In this document: piece after piece, positions 27,056-36,666 of the stretch
Position numbering within the stretch: the stretch's first letter is position 1
Layout: every line of letters begins with the position of its first letter
The notes under the pieces: generated by a model
What the model was told of the DNA's origin: nothing
Seen by the model: the letters and a program-made list of their open reading frames with translations, nothing else
The model's database searches: none
Translations under genes and position numbers: made by a program
Assembly (NCBI GenBank): GCA_035493895.1
Contig: DATJHM010000055.1
Span: 1 to 62,780, forward strand
Origin: DATJHM01 sp035493895
GTDB taxonomy: Bacteria; Chloroflexota; Ktedonobacteria; Ktedonobacterales; Ktedonobacteraceae
Reading direction: 5' to 3'
Length of the DNA: 62,780 nt

Positions 27056-28510
27056 TCAGATCAGCCGCTCAATCGCAGGAAGCAGCACATCATCGCGCCG
27101 GGCCTGGAATAAAGCGCGCAATCGTTCGGGCACGAGTACGCGGATACGACGCTGATGCTGCTCATAGCGAGCGAGATCGTCCGATTGCAGGCCAGTGACC
27201 TCCACCCAGGTCATCAACGGCTCCATGCCGACCGGGGGATGAGCAAAAGAAATCCAGACATCCATCTCCCATTTCTCAGGACGAGGGATATCAAAGAGCA
27301 GCTCGTAATCTGCTATTTCTGTTTCCAGCGTAGCTGCCAGTTCGGCCGCCAGAGACTGCTCAATGCGACGGCGGCGTGCGGCATCCCAGAAAAGCGCATC
27401 GAGCCGGTTAAACAGGCGTCCGGCCTGACGGCTCACATCAAGAGCGACCTTATAGGGGCGGCGCAACGTCAGATCGAGGGAGAGAGCCCGCACACTCGCG
27501 GGCATCGTATCCCCGCTCAATAAGTGGAGAAGAGAGGCGTCATCCAGGTCGGTCAGTTGTTCTGCGTGCAGAGCCTCACTGCTCAGAGCATCGTGCACAG
27601 CACGCACCAGCATCGCCTGCATTGCGCGGCTCGTGTGATGCCAGTAGATATTGTCGAACATCTCCTGGCGCGCATGAAGGAGAGAGTGCAGAGGACTGAT
27701 CCCCTTGTGCGTCACAACCATGCGCTTCAGACCATTGACATCCTGCACGCGCAGCGCCCCCAGCAGGCGTGAGACATCAACTCCGCCATAAGGCACGTTG
27801 CAGGCGCGAGCATCCCGCGGCAAATAGTCGAGCTTGTCCACATCCAGCGCCCCACTGAGCAGATGGCGAAGTAGCTCATCATCGGGATGTAACGCTCTCT
27901 GCTTGGGAGGATCAATCATATCCGCGACTCGCCCGGGAGAGAGCCGATAGTCGCGCTCCAGAATCGTGGCGATCTCGCTATTTTCAATAATTGCCCGCCC
28001 CACTTGCTCATGGTGAATAATGGGCGCACCCAGTTCTTCAATCGTATGAGAATAGGGATAATGACCGATGTCGTGGAGCAGGGCAGCCACCACCAGGGTT
28101 TGAATGCTGCTCGTTGTCACCCCATAGAGACCACCCGCCGCACCCTGCTGTAGCAACGAACGCAAAGCGCGCACCGTCAGATGATAACATCCCAGGCTAT
28201 GCTCGAAACGCGTATGGGTCGCTCCCGGCCAGATACGATAGACAAAACCAAGCTGTTTAATCTGCTGCAAGCGCAAAAATGCGCGCGTGCCGATCAATTT
28301 TTCTTCGCGTTCCCCCAACGGAATCAAATCGTATAAGCTATCTCGTACCGTACTGACCGATTGTTCATCGGGTAGCAGAGGATAACCACCTGCATCCCGC
28401 CAATTATGCAGCATTTCAGCCTGAACCTGCGTCTCCTCACCCCGTTGCAATGGTGGTTGGATCTGGCGTCTGCTGCGACTGGTTTTTGCTCGTTCTGCTG
28501 GCATCTTCAT
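27056..28510 (-). CDS. HD-domain phosphohydrolase (dGTPase-like)
   Basis: 484 residues. The metal site is complete: His104 (TRFEHSLG), His146-Asp147 (ALLHDIGHYPYSH) and a later Asp in LDVDKLDYLPRD. The layout (YRIWPGATHTRFEHSLG, then HDIGH, then DKLDY) is that of the SAMHD1/dGTPase-like HD family, enzymes that hydrolyse deoxynucleoside triphosphates or related phosphoesters. Roles include dNTP pool control and phage defence, but nothing near it indicates defence. It abuts the convergent TPR gene. Confidence 0.85.
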   Translation of the reverse strand: MKMPAERAKTSRSRRQIQPPLQRGEETQVQAEMLHNWRDAGGYPLLPDEQSVSTVRDSLYDLIPLGEREEKLIGTRAFLRLQQIKQLGFVYRIWPGATHTRFEHSLGCYHLTVRALRSLLQQGAAGGLYGVTTSSIQTLVVAALLHDIGHYPYSHTIEELGAPIIHHEQVGRAIIENSEIATILERDYRLSPGRVADMIDPPKQRALHPDDELLRHLLSGALDVDKLDYLPRDARACNVPYGGVDVSRLLGALRVQDVNGLKRMVVTHKGISPLHSLLHARQEMFDNIYWHHTSRAMQAMLVRAVHDALSSEALHAEQLTDLDDASLLHLLSGDTMPASVRALSLDLTLRRPYKVALDVSRQAGRLFNRLDALFWDAARRRRIEQSLAAELAATLETEIADYELLFDIPRPEKWEMDVWISFAHPPVGMEPLMTWVEVTGLQSDDLARYEQHQRRIRVLVPERLRALFQARRDDVLLPAIERLI

Positions 28511-28847
28511 ACAAAAATTGTAGCAGATCGTACGTATGCATGTCGAATGCCACAGTCTGAAAAGGCGGCCAATTTAAAGACGATAAAACAGGTTCAAACA
28601 GAAAAAATCACCAGGACATACAGGACCATTTGGTTACCAGAGTACAATTTTTCGTGATTATGCGGTATATATAACTTTGTACAATAAAATAAATAAAATT
28701 CTAAAATATGCGAATATTCTCTAAAAACAGGCAGTATCAGCATTATATGCTTACACGTTCTGACCGTTATGGCGTGCGTAATACAGTTTGCTTATTATGA
28801 ATAATCAGAGTAGTAAAAAACATTACTCGAGGAGGTTGGGAGTTTAG
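28511..28847. other. AT-rich intergenic region
   Basis: About 340 bases between divergent genes, markedly AT-rich from 28630 on. It must hold both promoters. I could not choose a well-spaced pair of boxes. A GAGGAGG site is near 28830. Confidence 0.4.
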
Positions 28848-31409
28848 ATGAGGAATAGGAAAATTTCAGGCAGTTCAGCTTTTGCCGTCACAAAGGGAAC
28901 AATCTTACGTATTGGCATGATCATTTGCTCGCTGCTGGGCGCTCTGACGATTGGCTTCACAATCGTCAATCAACAACATACTCAGGCTGCAAGCGACAAT
29001 CCCATCACACAAAAGACAAGCAAACAGCCATGGGGTGAGGCATTCGATGGGGCAGGCCATCTGTGGATTGCCGAGCCAGACTGTGATGTTTCGCCCGTTT
29101 GTAGCTCTCCTCCTGCGTCTGGCGTGATAGGAGAATACGATGCGACGACGTTGAACAAAATTATGGACTTTATGGCACCAGCCAACGTCAATCCAACGTT
29201 TGTCGCGTCTGATGCCCAGGGAGCGATCTGGTTTACCGATCCTTCTCATGGTCTTATCGGCCAGCTTCTGCCGGACAAGGGTACATGGACGCTCTATCCT
29301 CTCGCAAATTCCACGCCGTATGATCTGGTGTTTGATGAACATGGCGAGATCTGGTATACCGATTTTCAAAAAGGCGCAGTTGGTTTGTTCGATCCTGCCA
29401 CAAAAAAATTTCTTGGTAGCGTAAAAACACCAACTCCCAGCATTGTGTATGGCATCACCAGAGGTCCTGACGGAACCATCTGGGTCGCAGAAAACAATAC
29501 AAATTTTATTGCCAGCTTTACACCGACCGCAACGACTGAGGGCCTGACATTACATGAACATGCTGTGCTGACCAACCAACAACATCTGATTACGACAGAC
29601 AAAGCAGGCAACGTCTGGTTCAGCACAGGCTTTACTGGTCAGATTGGCGAGCTACCGGTCGGCTCCAGTACAGCGTTGACCTATTGTGTCTCCAATGCGA
29701 CCAGCGCCGATCCTCACATCTCCGGCATAGCCGTCGACAGCACGGGCAATGTCTGGTTCACGGACTCACTGAATGCGCTTATAGGGACGCTGAACCCGAA
29801 AACTTATGCGAACGATTGTCAGGTGCCCAATAGCAGCGCAGGCGTCACAACAATAGCCGTTGGCGCAGGCACTCATCCGCACGATGGGTTAATCATTGAT
29901 ACGGCAGATAATGTGTATTTTACACAGCAGTTCAACAATAGCGTCACAAGAATACCACCGACGCTTGTCGTGACCCCGCCCGCGACCACGCTGCCTCCCG
30001 GTCCGGTTGCGAAGACGTGGTACTTTGCCGAGGGGCGCGTTGGGGCAGGCTTCCGTGAGTTTATCACCATTGGCAATCCCAGTCCCAGCAGTAAATGCAC
30101 TGTAGATATTATCTATTTGCGCGAGAATGGCAGCCCGGTTCCCGTACAGGTCAACATTGGAGCCGCCAGTCGTTGGACAGAAGAGGTTGGGCCCGATCTG
30201 AAAACGGCGATCAACGGACCCGGCATCTCGGTAGCCACAATCGTCACTAACGATCCCACCTCTCCCTGCCCTGGCATCACCGCCGAGCGTCCGATGTACT
30301 TTAACTGGCACGGCGATATGAGTGGGAGCGATGTGGTGGGGGCCACGCATACAGCCGGGAATTTCTACTTTGCAGATATTCCCAATGGCAATGGCTACAC
30401 CTCATTTGTGACCATTCTCAATCCGCCAGGAGGGCAGGCGGCGACCGTCACGACGACCTATTATGCAGGAGGCAACAAACTTGGTCAGCAGACGCTCGTA
30501 GTGGAACCCGGCATGCGTGGCACAATCTACCCGGCTCAGGCAAATCTGCCCGCGCATAGCTCCGCCGTCGTGACCTCGACGCAACCAGTGGTAGTGGAGC
30601 GACCGGCCTACTTTATGAACGTAAACGGCGGGTTCGCGGGCATGATCACGGGAGCCAGCTCAGTCATCGGCTCACAATCGCTCCAGCATGAGTGGTTCCT
30701 CGCTGAGGGCTATGCGGGCCAGAACAGCTCCGGGGGCAGGACGCAGGAGAACCTGATCCTCGCAAACGTCGACCCGAATAACATGCCTGCAAACGTCACC
30801 ATCAACCTGGAATATATCGATGGCAGTAAGCATCCCTTTCAGGTGACAGTCGCCCCGAACAGCCAGGTCATCTGGAACGTCAATCAGCAGGGAAACAGCC
30901 CACCCTCGAATGAAGTGTCGGCAGATATCACCTCTACGGGCGCGGGGATCGTGGTTATGCGCCAGATGTACTTCAGTTATGCCCACACCATCGCAGAGTC
31001 AACCCTGCATGCAACGGGCGGCACCGAGGCAACCGGTCAGATCGGGAGTTTTTCCAGCTACACCTTTGCCGAGGGGTATAGTGCAGGAGGCTTCAACGAA
31101 TGGCTGACCCTGCAAAATCCGACGAATGCCGCCGAGACCATTACGATTACCATGATCAATAGCCTCGGCACCGTCAGAACCATGGCAGTCACGGTTGGAC
31201 ATAATTCGCGTTCGACCTTCGATGTGACAGCATATGTACGTGCGAACATGGCGATCGTCGGCAATACAAAGTCCTACGAAGTCTCCATGACCGTGCAGAG
31301 TACCAGTGGGGCACTCTTCGTAGCAGAGCGCCCTATGTACTTCAATACCACTGGCTCCAGCTTCCCGGTTCAGGGAGGGACCGATGCCTTTGGGTATAGC
31401 GGAAATTAA
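28848..31409 (+). CDS. Secreted protein: NHL/virginiamycin-B-lyase-like beta-propeller plus four C-terminal repeats
   Basis: 853 residues. A signal peptide or N-terminal helix lies at about 22-46. Residues 55-385 form a propeller of short blades with the recurrent pattern IWFTD, IWYTD, IWVAE, VWFST and VWFTD, as in Vgb/NHL proteins. After a Pro/Thr-rich linker come four units of about 110-120 residues, each opening with a W/Y-F-A-E-G-type motif (WYFAEGRVGAGF, FYFADIPNGNGY, WFLAEGYAGQNS, YTFAEGYSAGGF) and containing an ERPMYF-like line. These repeats resemble those of large secreted actinobacterial and chloroflexal proteins. An adhesin or cell-surface carbohydrate-binding role is an inference; lyase activity is not supported. 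Confidence 0.75.
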   Translation: MRNRKISGSSAFAVTKGTILRIGMIICSLLGALTIGFTIVNQQHTQAASDNPITQKTSKQPWGEAFDGAGHLWIAEPDCDVSPVCSSPPASGVIGEYDATTLNKIMDFMAPANVNPTFVASDAQGAIWFTDPSHGLIGQLLPDKGTWTLYPLANSTPYDLVFDEHGEIWYTDFQKGAVGLFDPATKKFLGSVKTPTPSIVYGITRGPDGTIWVAENNTNFIASFTPTATTEGLTLHEHAVLTNQQHLITTDKAGNVWFSTGFTGQIGELPVGSSTALTYCVSNATSADPHISGIAVDSTGNVWFTDSLNALIGTLNPKTYANDCQVPNSSAGVTTIAVGAGTHPHDGLIIDTADNVYFTQQFNNSVTRIPPTLVVTPPATTLPPGPVAKTWYFAEGRVGAGFREFITIGNPSPSSKCTVDIIYLRENGSPVPVQVNIGAASRWTEEVGPDLKTAINGPGISVATIVTNDPTSPCPGITAERPMYFNWHGDMSGSDVVGATHTAGNFYFADIPNGNGYTSFVTILNPPGGQAATVTTTYYAGGNKLGQQTLVVEPGMRGTIYPAQANLPAHSSAVVTSTQPVVVERPAYFMNVNGGFAGMITGASSVIGSQSLQHEWFLAEGYAGQNSSGGRTQENLILANVDPNNMPANVTINLEYIDGSKHPFQVTVAPNSQVIWNVNQQGNSPPSNEVSADITSTGAGIVVMRQMYFSYAHTIAESTLHATGGTEATGQIGSFSSYTFAEGYSAGGFNEWLTLQNPTNAAETITITMINSLGTVRTMAVTVGHNSRSTFDVTAYVRANMAIVGNTKSYEVSMTVQSTSGALFVAERPMYFNTTGSSFPVQGGTDAFGYSGN

Positions 31410-31410
31410 C

Positions 31411-31443
31411 GTACAGAGCGGGGAGCCTGGCCCCGCTCCGTAC
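31411..31443 (+). terminator. Terminator-like hairpin of the propeller gene
   Basis: GTAC-A-GAGCGGGG / CCCCGCTC-C-GTAC stem, arms 31411-31423 and 31431-31443, beginning directly after the stop codon. Loop of seven bases. Confidence 0.7.
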
Positions 31444-31618
31444 AACCCTCATGGTCGCGAGGGTAAAAGTTTGCTGTCCCCTCCCCTTATCCAAAAAGCA
31501 TATTCGCAAAAAATGGCCGGGGAGGCTATACTATAGAAAGGTAGAGATTTAGCACTCTGTTGACCAACTGGTGTACATGTAACTCATTTGCATGAAATGA
31601 CTGAAAGATACAAATCGT

Positions 31619-32509
31619 ATGGAACAACAATCACCCTCTATTCGTTTGATCGTTATCGATATCGACGGCACCCTCCTGAATCCAGAGCAAGAGATTACGC
31701 CCCGCACCAGAGCAGCGATTAAAGCGGCTCAGGATGCGGGGATTGTCGTGACGCTGGCAACAGGACGTCGCTACTACAGTGCGCGCCCGGTTGCCGAAGA
31801 TCTGGGCCTGGAGATACCGCTGATCCTCTGTGATGGAGGGATGATCGTACAGCATCCTGCCGGTGATTTGTTGCAGGCGCAACTCTTATCTGCGGATATC
31901 GGGCAACAGGCAGTGGATATTATGCGGCGCTATCACATACAACCGGTCTCTCAGAGTATACGAGGAAAATATGAAGAGACGCGTACGGGGCCACAGGAAT
32001 ACGATAGTGAGTGGGTTATCAACTACTTTGCATCGTTCCCCTACGAACTGATCCGCTTACCCTACACAGAGCTTTGCAGCAGTCAGTCTGATCTATTGCG
32101 GATAGTGGCATTTACCTCACTGGAACTGGCAGAGGAGATGTCCCTGGAGATTGCCGAACTGCCGTGTTCATGGAATGTGACCCATCTGGGGAGCTATCAG
32201 AGTGCCGAACTGGTTGTAATGCCGCCAAACTGCACGAAAGCGAGCGGCGTCAAAGCACTGGCCGATCGCCTTGCGATCCCGATGGAGCAAGTAATGGCGA
32301 TTGGCGATAACAGCAACGATATTGAGATGATTCAGGAGGTCGGCTGGGGAGTAGCGATGGGACAGGCCCTTCCCAGACTCAAAGAAGTCGCCCATGCACA
32401 CACAGCCAGCAATGCAGAGGACGGAGTCGCTCTGGCGATTGAGCGTTACGCCCTTCTTTCAGAACGTACAAGCGCCTCAAACTCTTTCAGCCGCTCCACC
32501 TGCCTGTGA
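31619..32509 (+). CDS. HAD-superfamily phosphatase, Cof/IIB type
   Basis: 296 residues. The HAD motifs are complete: DIDGTLL with nucleophile Asp14 and acid Asp16, a Thr in TLATGRRYY, Lys in NCTKASGVKAL, and GDNSNDIEMI. A large C2-type cap lies between motifs I and III. Members dephosphorylate sugar phosphates, flavin phosphates or similar small molecules in the cytoplasm. Its 3' end overlaps the convergent phosphatase gene by 64 bases. Confidence 0.92.
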   Translation: MEQQSPSIRLIVIDIDGTLLNPEQEITPRTRAAIKAAQDAGIVVTLATGRRYYSARPVAEDLGLEIPLILCDGGMIVQHPAGDLLQAQLLSADIGQQAVDIMRRYHIQPVSQSIRGKYEETRTGPQEYDSEWVINYFASFPYELIRLPYTELCSSQSDLLRIVAFTSLELAEEMSLEIAELPCSWNVTHLGSYQSAELVVMPPNCTKASGVKALADRLAIPMEQVMAIGDNSNDIEMIQEVGWGVAMGQALPRLKEVAHAHTASNAEDGVALAIERYALLSERTSASNSFSRSTCL

Positions 32510-33168
32510 TTTGGAGCCGCCTGCCAGCGTCTCTGTTGCACCAGAGTTAAGGCATCATGAGCATGCATACCATCATGGACCAGTACTGCGCAGGTCAGCA
32601 GGACACTGCGCCCAACGCCATGCTCGCAGTGAATGAGCACCCGGCCACCTTTTTTTAAGCGCTCGTTGACCCAGACGGCACCCTCGGTCAGTTGCGTCAA
32701 AGTCAGAGGGTGCGTATCAGGCGTAGGAAGATAGAGAAGCTCGATCTGCTCAAGCTTCAGTGCTTCAGCATCATCTGAATACTCAGAGCGCGTATCTACC
32801 ACCTGCGTCACCCCCAGACGAGCCAGACTGCGAATATCATCGGGATGCACACGTCCACCGACCGCCAGATGCGACGTGACCCAGCTCAAATTCAGCGTAT
32901 CGGGCAAAGGGATATGCAATTGTTGCGCCAGACGCTCGCCCGGAGAATCCTCCGGGAAAAGAAGCGCGGCAATACGCGTCCAATAGCGATACAGCAAGCG
33001 CACGATCCCGGTTGAGGCCCAGCGTGTAAAGGAAAAATGCACATTTGGGCGCGCTTCCTCAGCCACAAGAGACTCGTCCAACTGGTCTGGTTGCGGAGTT
33101 GCCGAAGAGAGAGGCGCATCATGCTCATTCGTCTCCATAGACGGAGTTTGTTTTGGTTCAGAAGTCAT
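32446..33168 (-). CDS. Dual-specificity/tyrosine phosphatase-like protein
   Basis: 240 residues from ATG 33168 (a TTG three codons earlier is too close to the ribosome site). The first 35 residues are Pro/Glu-rich. The phosphatase signature HCEHGVGRSVLL is at about 180-191, with nucleophile Cys181 and Arg187, and the general-acid Asp in PTPDTHPLT near 151. GGRVHPDDIRSLARLGV is the usual N-terminal segment of the fold. It would dephosphorylate Ser/Thr/Tyr or a phosphoinositide-like substrate. It begins 24 bases after the DUF1385 gene, probably in one transcript, and its end overlaps the convergent HAD gene. Confidence 0.88.
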   Translation of the reverse strand: MTSEPKQTPSMETNEHDAPLSSATPQPDQLDESLVAEEARPNVHFSFTRWASTGIVRLLYRYWTRIAALLFPEDSPGERLAQQLHIPLPDTLNLSWVTSHLAVGGRVHPDDIRSLARLGVTQVVDTRSEYSDDAEALKLEQIELLYLPTPDTHPLTLTQLTEGAVWVNERLKKGGRVLIHCEHGVGRSVLLTCAVLVHDGMHAHDALTLVQQRRWQAAPNHRQVERLKEFEALVRSERRA

Positions 33169-33192
33169 AGCCAGCAAAACCTGTTCTATTCG

Positions 33193-34209
33193 TTAGACGG
33201 CAAGAGGTGGCAGCGAGGCATCTGGCTCGCCAGGATTTCCAGTTCCAGGAACACCATCACGCCGCAATACGCGCTGAAGGGCGGCAAGAGCGCACTCGAT
33301 CATGCTATCATCGGGCTCACGCGTCGTCAAACCTTGCAGAGCCAGGCCCGGGGCAAGCAACCAGCGCACAACAGTAAACCGATAATTTGCAGCACCGAGG
33401 CGCATCAGTTCGTAAGCAATCCCGGCAACCACTGGCACAAGCACTATGCGTAACACAATTTTGAGCAACAAAATGGGTGGATTGAAGAAAGCAAAAACTA
33501 CAATCGAGACGACCATCACGAGCAACAAAAAGCCAGTGCCACAGCGTGTGTGAACGCGTGAGGCGCGCCGTACATGCGCAACATCCAGTGGATCACCCTG
33601 CTCAAAAGCATTAATGGCCTTATGCTCGGCACCATGATAGCCAAAGACGCGTTGAATATCAGGAACGCGCCCGATGAGATAGAGATAGCCAACCAGCAGG
33701 GCAAGGCGAATGACCCCCTCCACAAGCAGACTGAACACCCCCTGGCCGATCTGATTATGCAGCAAACTGGCGAGAAGCAGAGGTCCAACGAAGAAAACGG
33801 CAACGGCGAAACTGAGCGAGACGAGCAGCGTGAGCGCCAGCGCGGCCCCGCCGAGTTGCGCTGGCTTCTCCGGAGCCGGAGGAAGCGCGGGCACCTCACT
33901 GGCAAGCGGCGTGGGAGTCTCTGTTACGGAGATTCTCGTTTCAAGAGCATCGGGATTGAGCGCGCCCGTGGCAACATTTGCCGATAACGTCATCAGACGC
34001 GTACCCAGGACAAGCATTTCCCAGAGGAGAAGCATGCCCCTCAGGAAAGGCAGGCGAAACCATGCATTCCGGTAGAGGCGCGGGTCCAGAGCCTCCTCAT
34101 AGAGGTAGATGCTACTATCTGGACGGCGAACCGCAACAGCCGCAGACGTACGCCCACGCATCATCACCCCTTCCATCACCGCCTGTCCGCCATAATAAAA
34201 TTTCGCCAT
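33193..34209 (-). CDS. DUF1385 family membrane protein
   Basis: 338 residues. The N-terminus YYGGQAVMEGVMMRG is the family hallmark. Further signatures are YHGAEHKAINAFE and HTRCGTGFLL, and there are four to five membrane helices. DUF1385 (YqhQ in Bacillus) has no settled biochemical function; in Firmicutes it lies near prfA or rpmE. Here it is between a glycosyltransferase and a phosphatase on the same strand, with rpmE one gene further upstream. That agrees with the known rpmE/DUF1385 neighbourhood. Confidence 0.92.
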   Translation of the reverse strand: MAKFYYGGQAVMEGVMMRGRTSAAVAVRRPDSSIYLYEEALDPRLYRNAWFRLPFLRGMLLLWEMLVLGTRLMTLSANVATGALNPDALETRISVTETPTPLASEVPALPPAPEKPAQLGGAALALTLLVSLSFAVAVFFVGPLLLASLLHNQIGQGVFSLLVEGVIRLALLVGYLYLIGRVPDIQRVFGYHGAEHKAINAFEQGDPLDVAHVRRASRVHTRCGTGFLLLVMVVSIVVFAFFNPPILLLKIVLRIVLVPVVAGIAYELMRLGAANYRFTVVRWLLAPGLALQGLTTREPDDSMIECALAALQRVLRRDGVPGTGNPGEPDASLPPLAV

Positions 34210-34252
34210 GCTTCTTTCCTTTCGCGATCCTGTGCTTTATCTCCAGTTCCGT

Positions 34253-35743
34253 CTAGCTCTTCTCATTGTCAAGGGAGCCACCCATCAACGTACTTGCCAG
34301 TCCCCTGGTGCGCAAACGTCCTAGCTGGCGCATCAGCGCGCTCTTGTTCAAAGACAAAGGTAAAGGACGATGCAGGCGGCGCAGACGAATGGCAGAACGT
34401 ACCCGACCGGACATCATACGCTGGCGATGCTGGCTTTGCGCACTCAGCCAGATGCTCTCCGCCTCGCGAGCAGGCAGATAGCTCAGAATACTATGAGCAA
34501 TATCAAAAGAGGCATAGGGGCGACAGAGCTTCTGGGCATTTCGCAAACGACGCTGCAACTCAGGCGACCCGGGCTTAATCAAACGGCGAAGCGCATCTAC
34601 CAGCACCGCAGGCTCATGCGCAAAAACGCCAACATCGTTACTGATGACAAACTCGACATTGCCCTCTTCCTGGCCGGGGACATAGCCACTCAAAATAATG
34701 GGCAAATTACAGGCAAGCGCTTCACAAATAGTGCCGGGTCCCGCTTTCGTGATAATGACATCGGAGGCGCGCATCAATTCAGGCATATTCTGGACAAAAC
34801 CGAAGATCTTCGCAGGCACATGCAAGCCCGCACGTGTACGTTGCAATTGAGCATAGAGGCGACGATTGCGTCCCGTCACGACCAGAAGTTGTACGGGGAT
34901 ACGAGCATGAGAGATCGCGCGCACGGCAGTATAGAGACCGCCAGCGCCATCTCCGCCTCCCACGAGTAGCACGACAGGCAACCCTGGCTTGAGCCCAAAT
35001 TTGTGCTGCAAACTCGCCTTGTTTTCTGTCGGCAACGTAAACTTTGGATCAATCGGCATTCCCAGCATATGTACGCGATTGGCATCCAGACCACGCCGCA
35101 AATATAACTCTTTTGCCTGCTCCGTAGGCACGATATAGCCATCAACACCGGGCGCAAACCAGGCATAATGGACACTGATCAGATCAGTCACAACCGTCAG
35201 GAATGGGATATCCAGGCCAAGCTCCAGCAACGCATGAACTGTGACATGATTGAGCATAGGATGAATAGAAACGATAATATCAGGCTGAACGCTTGAAAAA
35301 AGGCGAAGCAAACCATTCAGAATGAGCGGAGACGCAAGAGATTGTACGGCCATAACCGTGCCTTCACGATTACTGCGATGAAATACCTCTCCAAAAAGGC
35401 GGGGATTATAGCGAATTGTCGGACCATAGAGTTTCACCGCCTCACGCAAAGGGAAGCGACTATACTCTTCAAAGACATCAACAATCTCAATACGATAATC
35501 TATGGGAGGAGGATCCGCCGCATCGTCATCTTGAGCGAGCGGCTGTTCAGCAGATAGAATGGGGAGTATTACCTCTTCCATGGCGAGAGGAGTTATAGGA
35601 TGACGGGCATGCCATTCGTCCTGCTCTTTTTGCGCAATCAGCTTAATAGCGCCACTGATCGCGTTAGCGGCGCTGCGATGCCCAGCCCCGGTATCTGCAA
35701 TGAGAAATAAAATTGTACGTTGTTTGGTGCTCAGATGCCTCAC
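34253..35743 (-). CDS. MGDG-synthase-like glycosyltransferase (GT28)
   Basis: 496 residues. The N-terminus LIADTGAGHRSAANAI is typical of the diacylglycerol galactosyl/glucosyl-transferase family. The C-terminal nucleotide-sugar domain carries LLVGGGDGAGGL and ITKAGPGTICEALACNLPII. The enzyme would move a sugar from a UDP-sugar to a membrane lipid at the cytoplasmic face. An acidic insert at about 60-80 is unusual. The start is GTG with GGGAGG directly against it; a later CTG cannot be excluded. It is 43 bases before the DUF1385 gene, probably one operon. Confidence 0.87.
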   Translation of the reverse strand: MRHLSTKQRTILFLIADTGAGHRSAANAISGAIKLIAQKEQDEWHARHPITPLAMEEVILPILSAEQPLAQDDDAADPPPIDYRIEIVDVFEEYSRFPLREAVKLYGPTIRYNPRLFGEVFHRSNREGTVMAVQSLASPLILNGLLRLFSSVQPDIIVSIHPMLNHVTVHALLELGLDIPFLTVVTDLISVHYAWFAPGVDGYIVPTEQAKELYLRRGLDANRVHMLGMPIDPKFTLPTENKASLQHKFGLKPGLPVVLLVGGGDGAGGLYTAVRAISHARIPVQLLVVTGRNRRLYAQLQRTRAGLHVPAKIFGFVQNMPELMRASDVIITKAGPGTICEALACNLPIILSGYVPGQEEGNVEFVISNDVGVFAHEPAVLVDALRRLIKPGSPELQRRLRNAQKLCRPYASFDIAHSILSYLPAREAESIWLSAQSQHRQRMMSGRVRSAIRLRRLHRPLPLSLNKSALMRQLGRLRTRGLASTLMGGSLDNEKS

Positions 35744-35786
35744 CCTCCCTGCTGCTTATATAGCGCACGAAGAAATTGCTGCACGG

Positions 35787-35826
35787 AAAAAAGGGATAAA
35801 GGATGTGTTGTTTGCTCCTTTATCCC
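35787..35826 (-). terminator. Rho-independent terminator of rpmE
   Basis: On the minus strand, GGGATAAAGGA pairs with TCCTTTATCCC (arms 35816-35826 and 35793-35803, 12-base loop), followed by six T. It lies 17 bases after the rpmE stop. Confidence 0.88.
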
Positions 35827-35843
35827 CTCATTCTTCTGTGCAA

Positions 35844-36050
35844 TTACTCGTCTTGCAAGTTAAAGCGTTTGCGGAAGCGCTCCACACGACCGGCTGAGTC
35901 GAGAATACGCTGCTGGCCGGTAAAAAATGGATGGCAGCTCGAGCACACATCAACCTTGAGTACAGGTTTCACACTGAGCGTTTGAAAACTATTGCCACAG
36001 GCACAACTCACTGTGGACGTAATGTAATTTGGATGGATTCCCTTTTTCAT
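35844..36050 (-). CDS. rpmE: 50S ribosomal protein L31, zinc-binding type
   Basis: 68 residues. The MKKGIHPNY start and four-cysteine set (CACGNSF and VCSSCHPFFTG) mark the zinc-containing C+ form of L31, located at the central protuberance of the large subunit. Downstream lies a classic terminator, so it is its own transcription unit. The upstream 600 bases contain no other gene. Confidence 0.97.
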   Translation of the reverse strand: MKKGIHPNYITSTVSCACGNSFQTLSVKPVLKVDVCSSCHPFFTGQQRILDSAGRVERFRKRFNLQDE

Positions 36051-36666
36051 GACAACTCCCCAATAGCAACACTGGCTTGATTCTATCTCGAAGGCCTTTT
36101 TCCCAGCCTCCTTACCTCATTCGATTGAAAGCGCGTCAAACGATGCAAGCATGATTGTACATGTAAGGTCTCAAGACGTCAAGATGGTATATAACAAAGG
36201 CATGAAATTCTAACTGTGCCCACGATCTCATTTTACCAGAAAAGCACAGGAGTGGCACAGGTAAGACGCCCTTTTTTTTCATGACTCGCTGTATATAACA
36301 ACCATAGATGCCATTTTATGCCAGGGAGTGACGACCGACAAACAATCTTCATGAACATTGCACGTATCGAGGCGATTCCTCTTTCGCGAGTAGATATGAT
36401 ACACTACAGCCATGGCATTCATACAATTGCGCTCTCAATCTTTTTTGGAGAGAACGCAGTAGATAGGTATGAAGCTCACCCAATACGCATTAATCTACTA
36501 TTTGATCCTTTGTAGAGGCGCTGTGTATCTATGCCCACTGTCCCCGTAGAGGCGCTGCTTGTCTGCGCCAGGGAATAGTGGGACGGTGAGCATAGGATAC
36601 ACAGCGCCTCTACGGGGGGACATGCGAGTACATAGCTATTTAGCACACTGAGGTATAGAACCGGAC
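36051..36666. other. Long intergenic region before purB
   Basis: About 615 bases between divergent genes. It holds the rpmE promoter region, no plausible gene, and from 36511 copy 2 of the dispersed palindrome. A TATAGA at 36654-36659 ends seven bases before the purB ATG and would give a nearly leaderless mRNA, but no -35 was found. Confidence 0.5.
36511..36617. repeat. Copy 2 of the dispersed palindromic element (nested form)
   Basis: Outer arms of 18 bp match perfectly (36512-36529 with 36596-36613), and the pairing continues imperfectly inward. The interior carries the 28-nt core at 36542-36569, which differs from 24392-24419 at one base. The sequence GTAGAGGCGC occurs twice in the left half. 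Confidence 0.8.
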
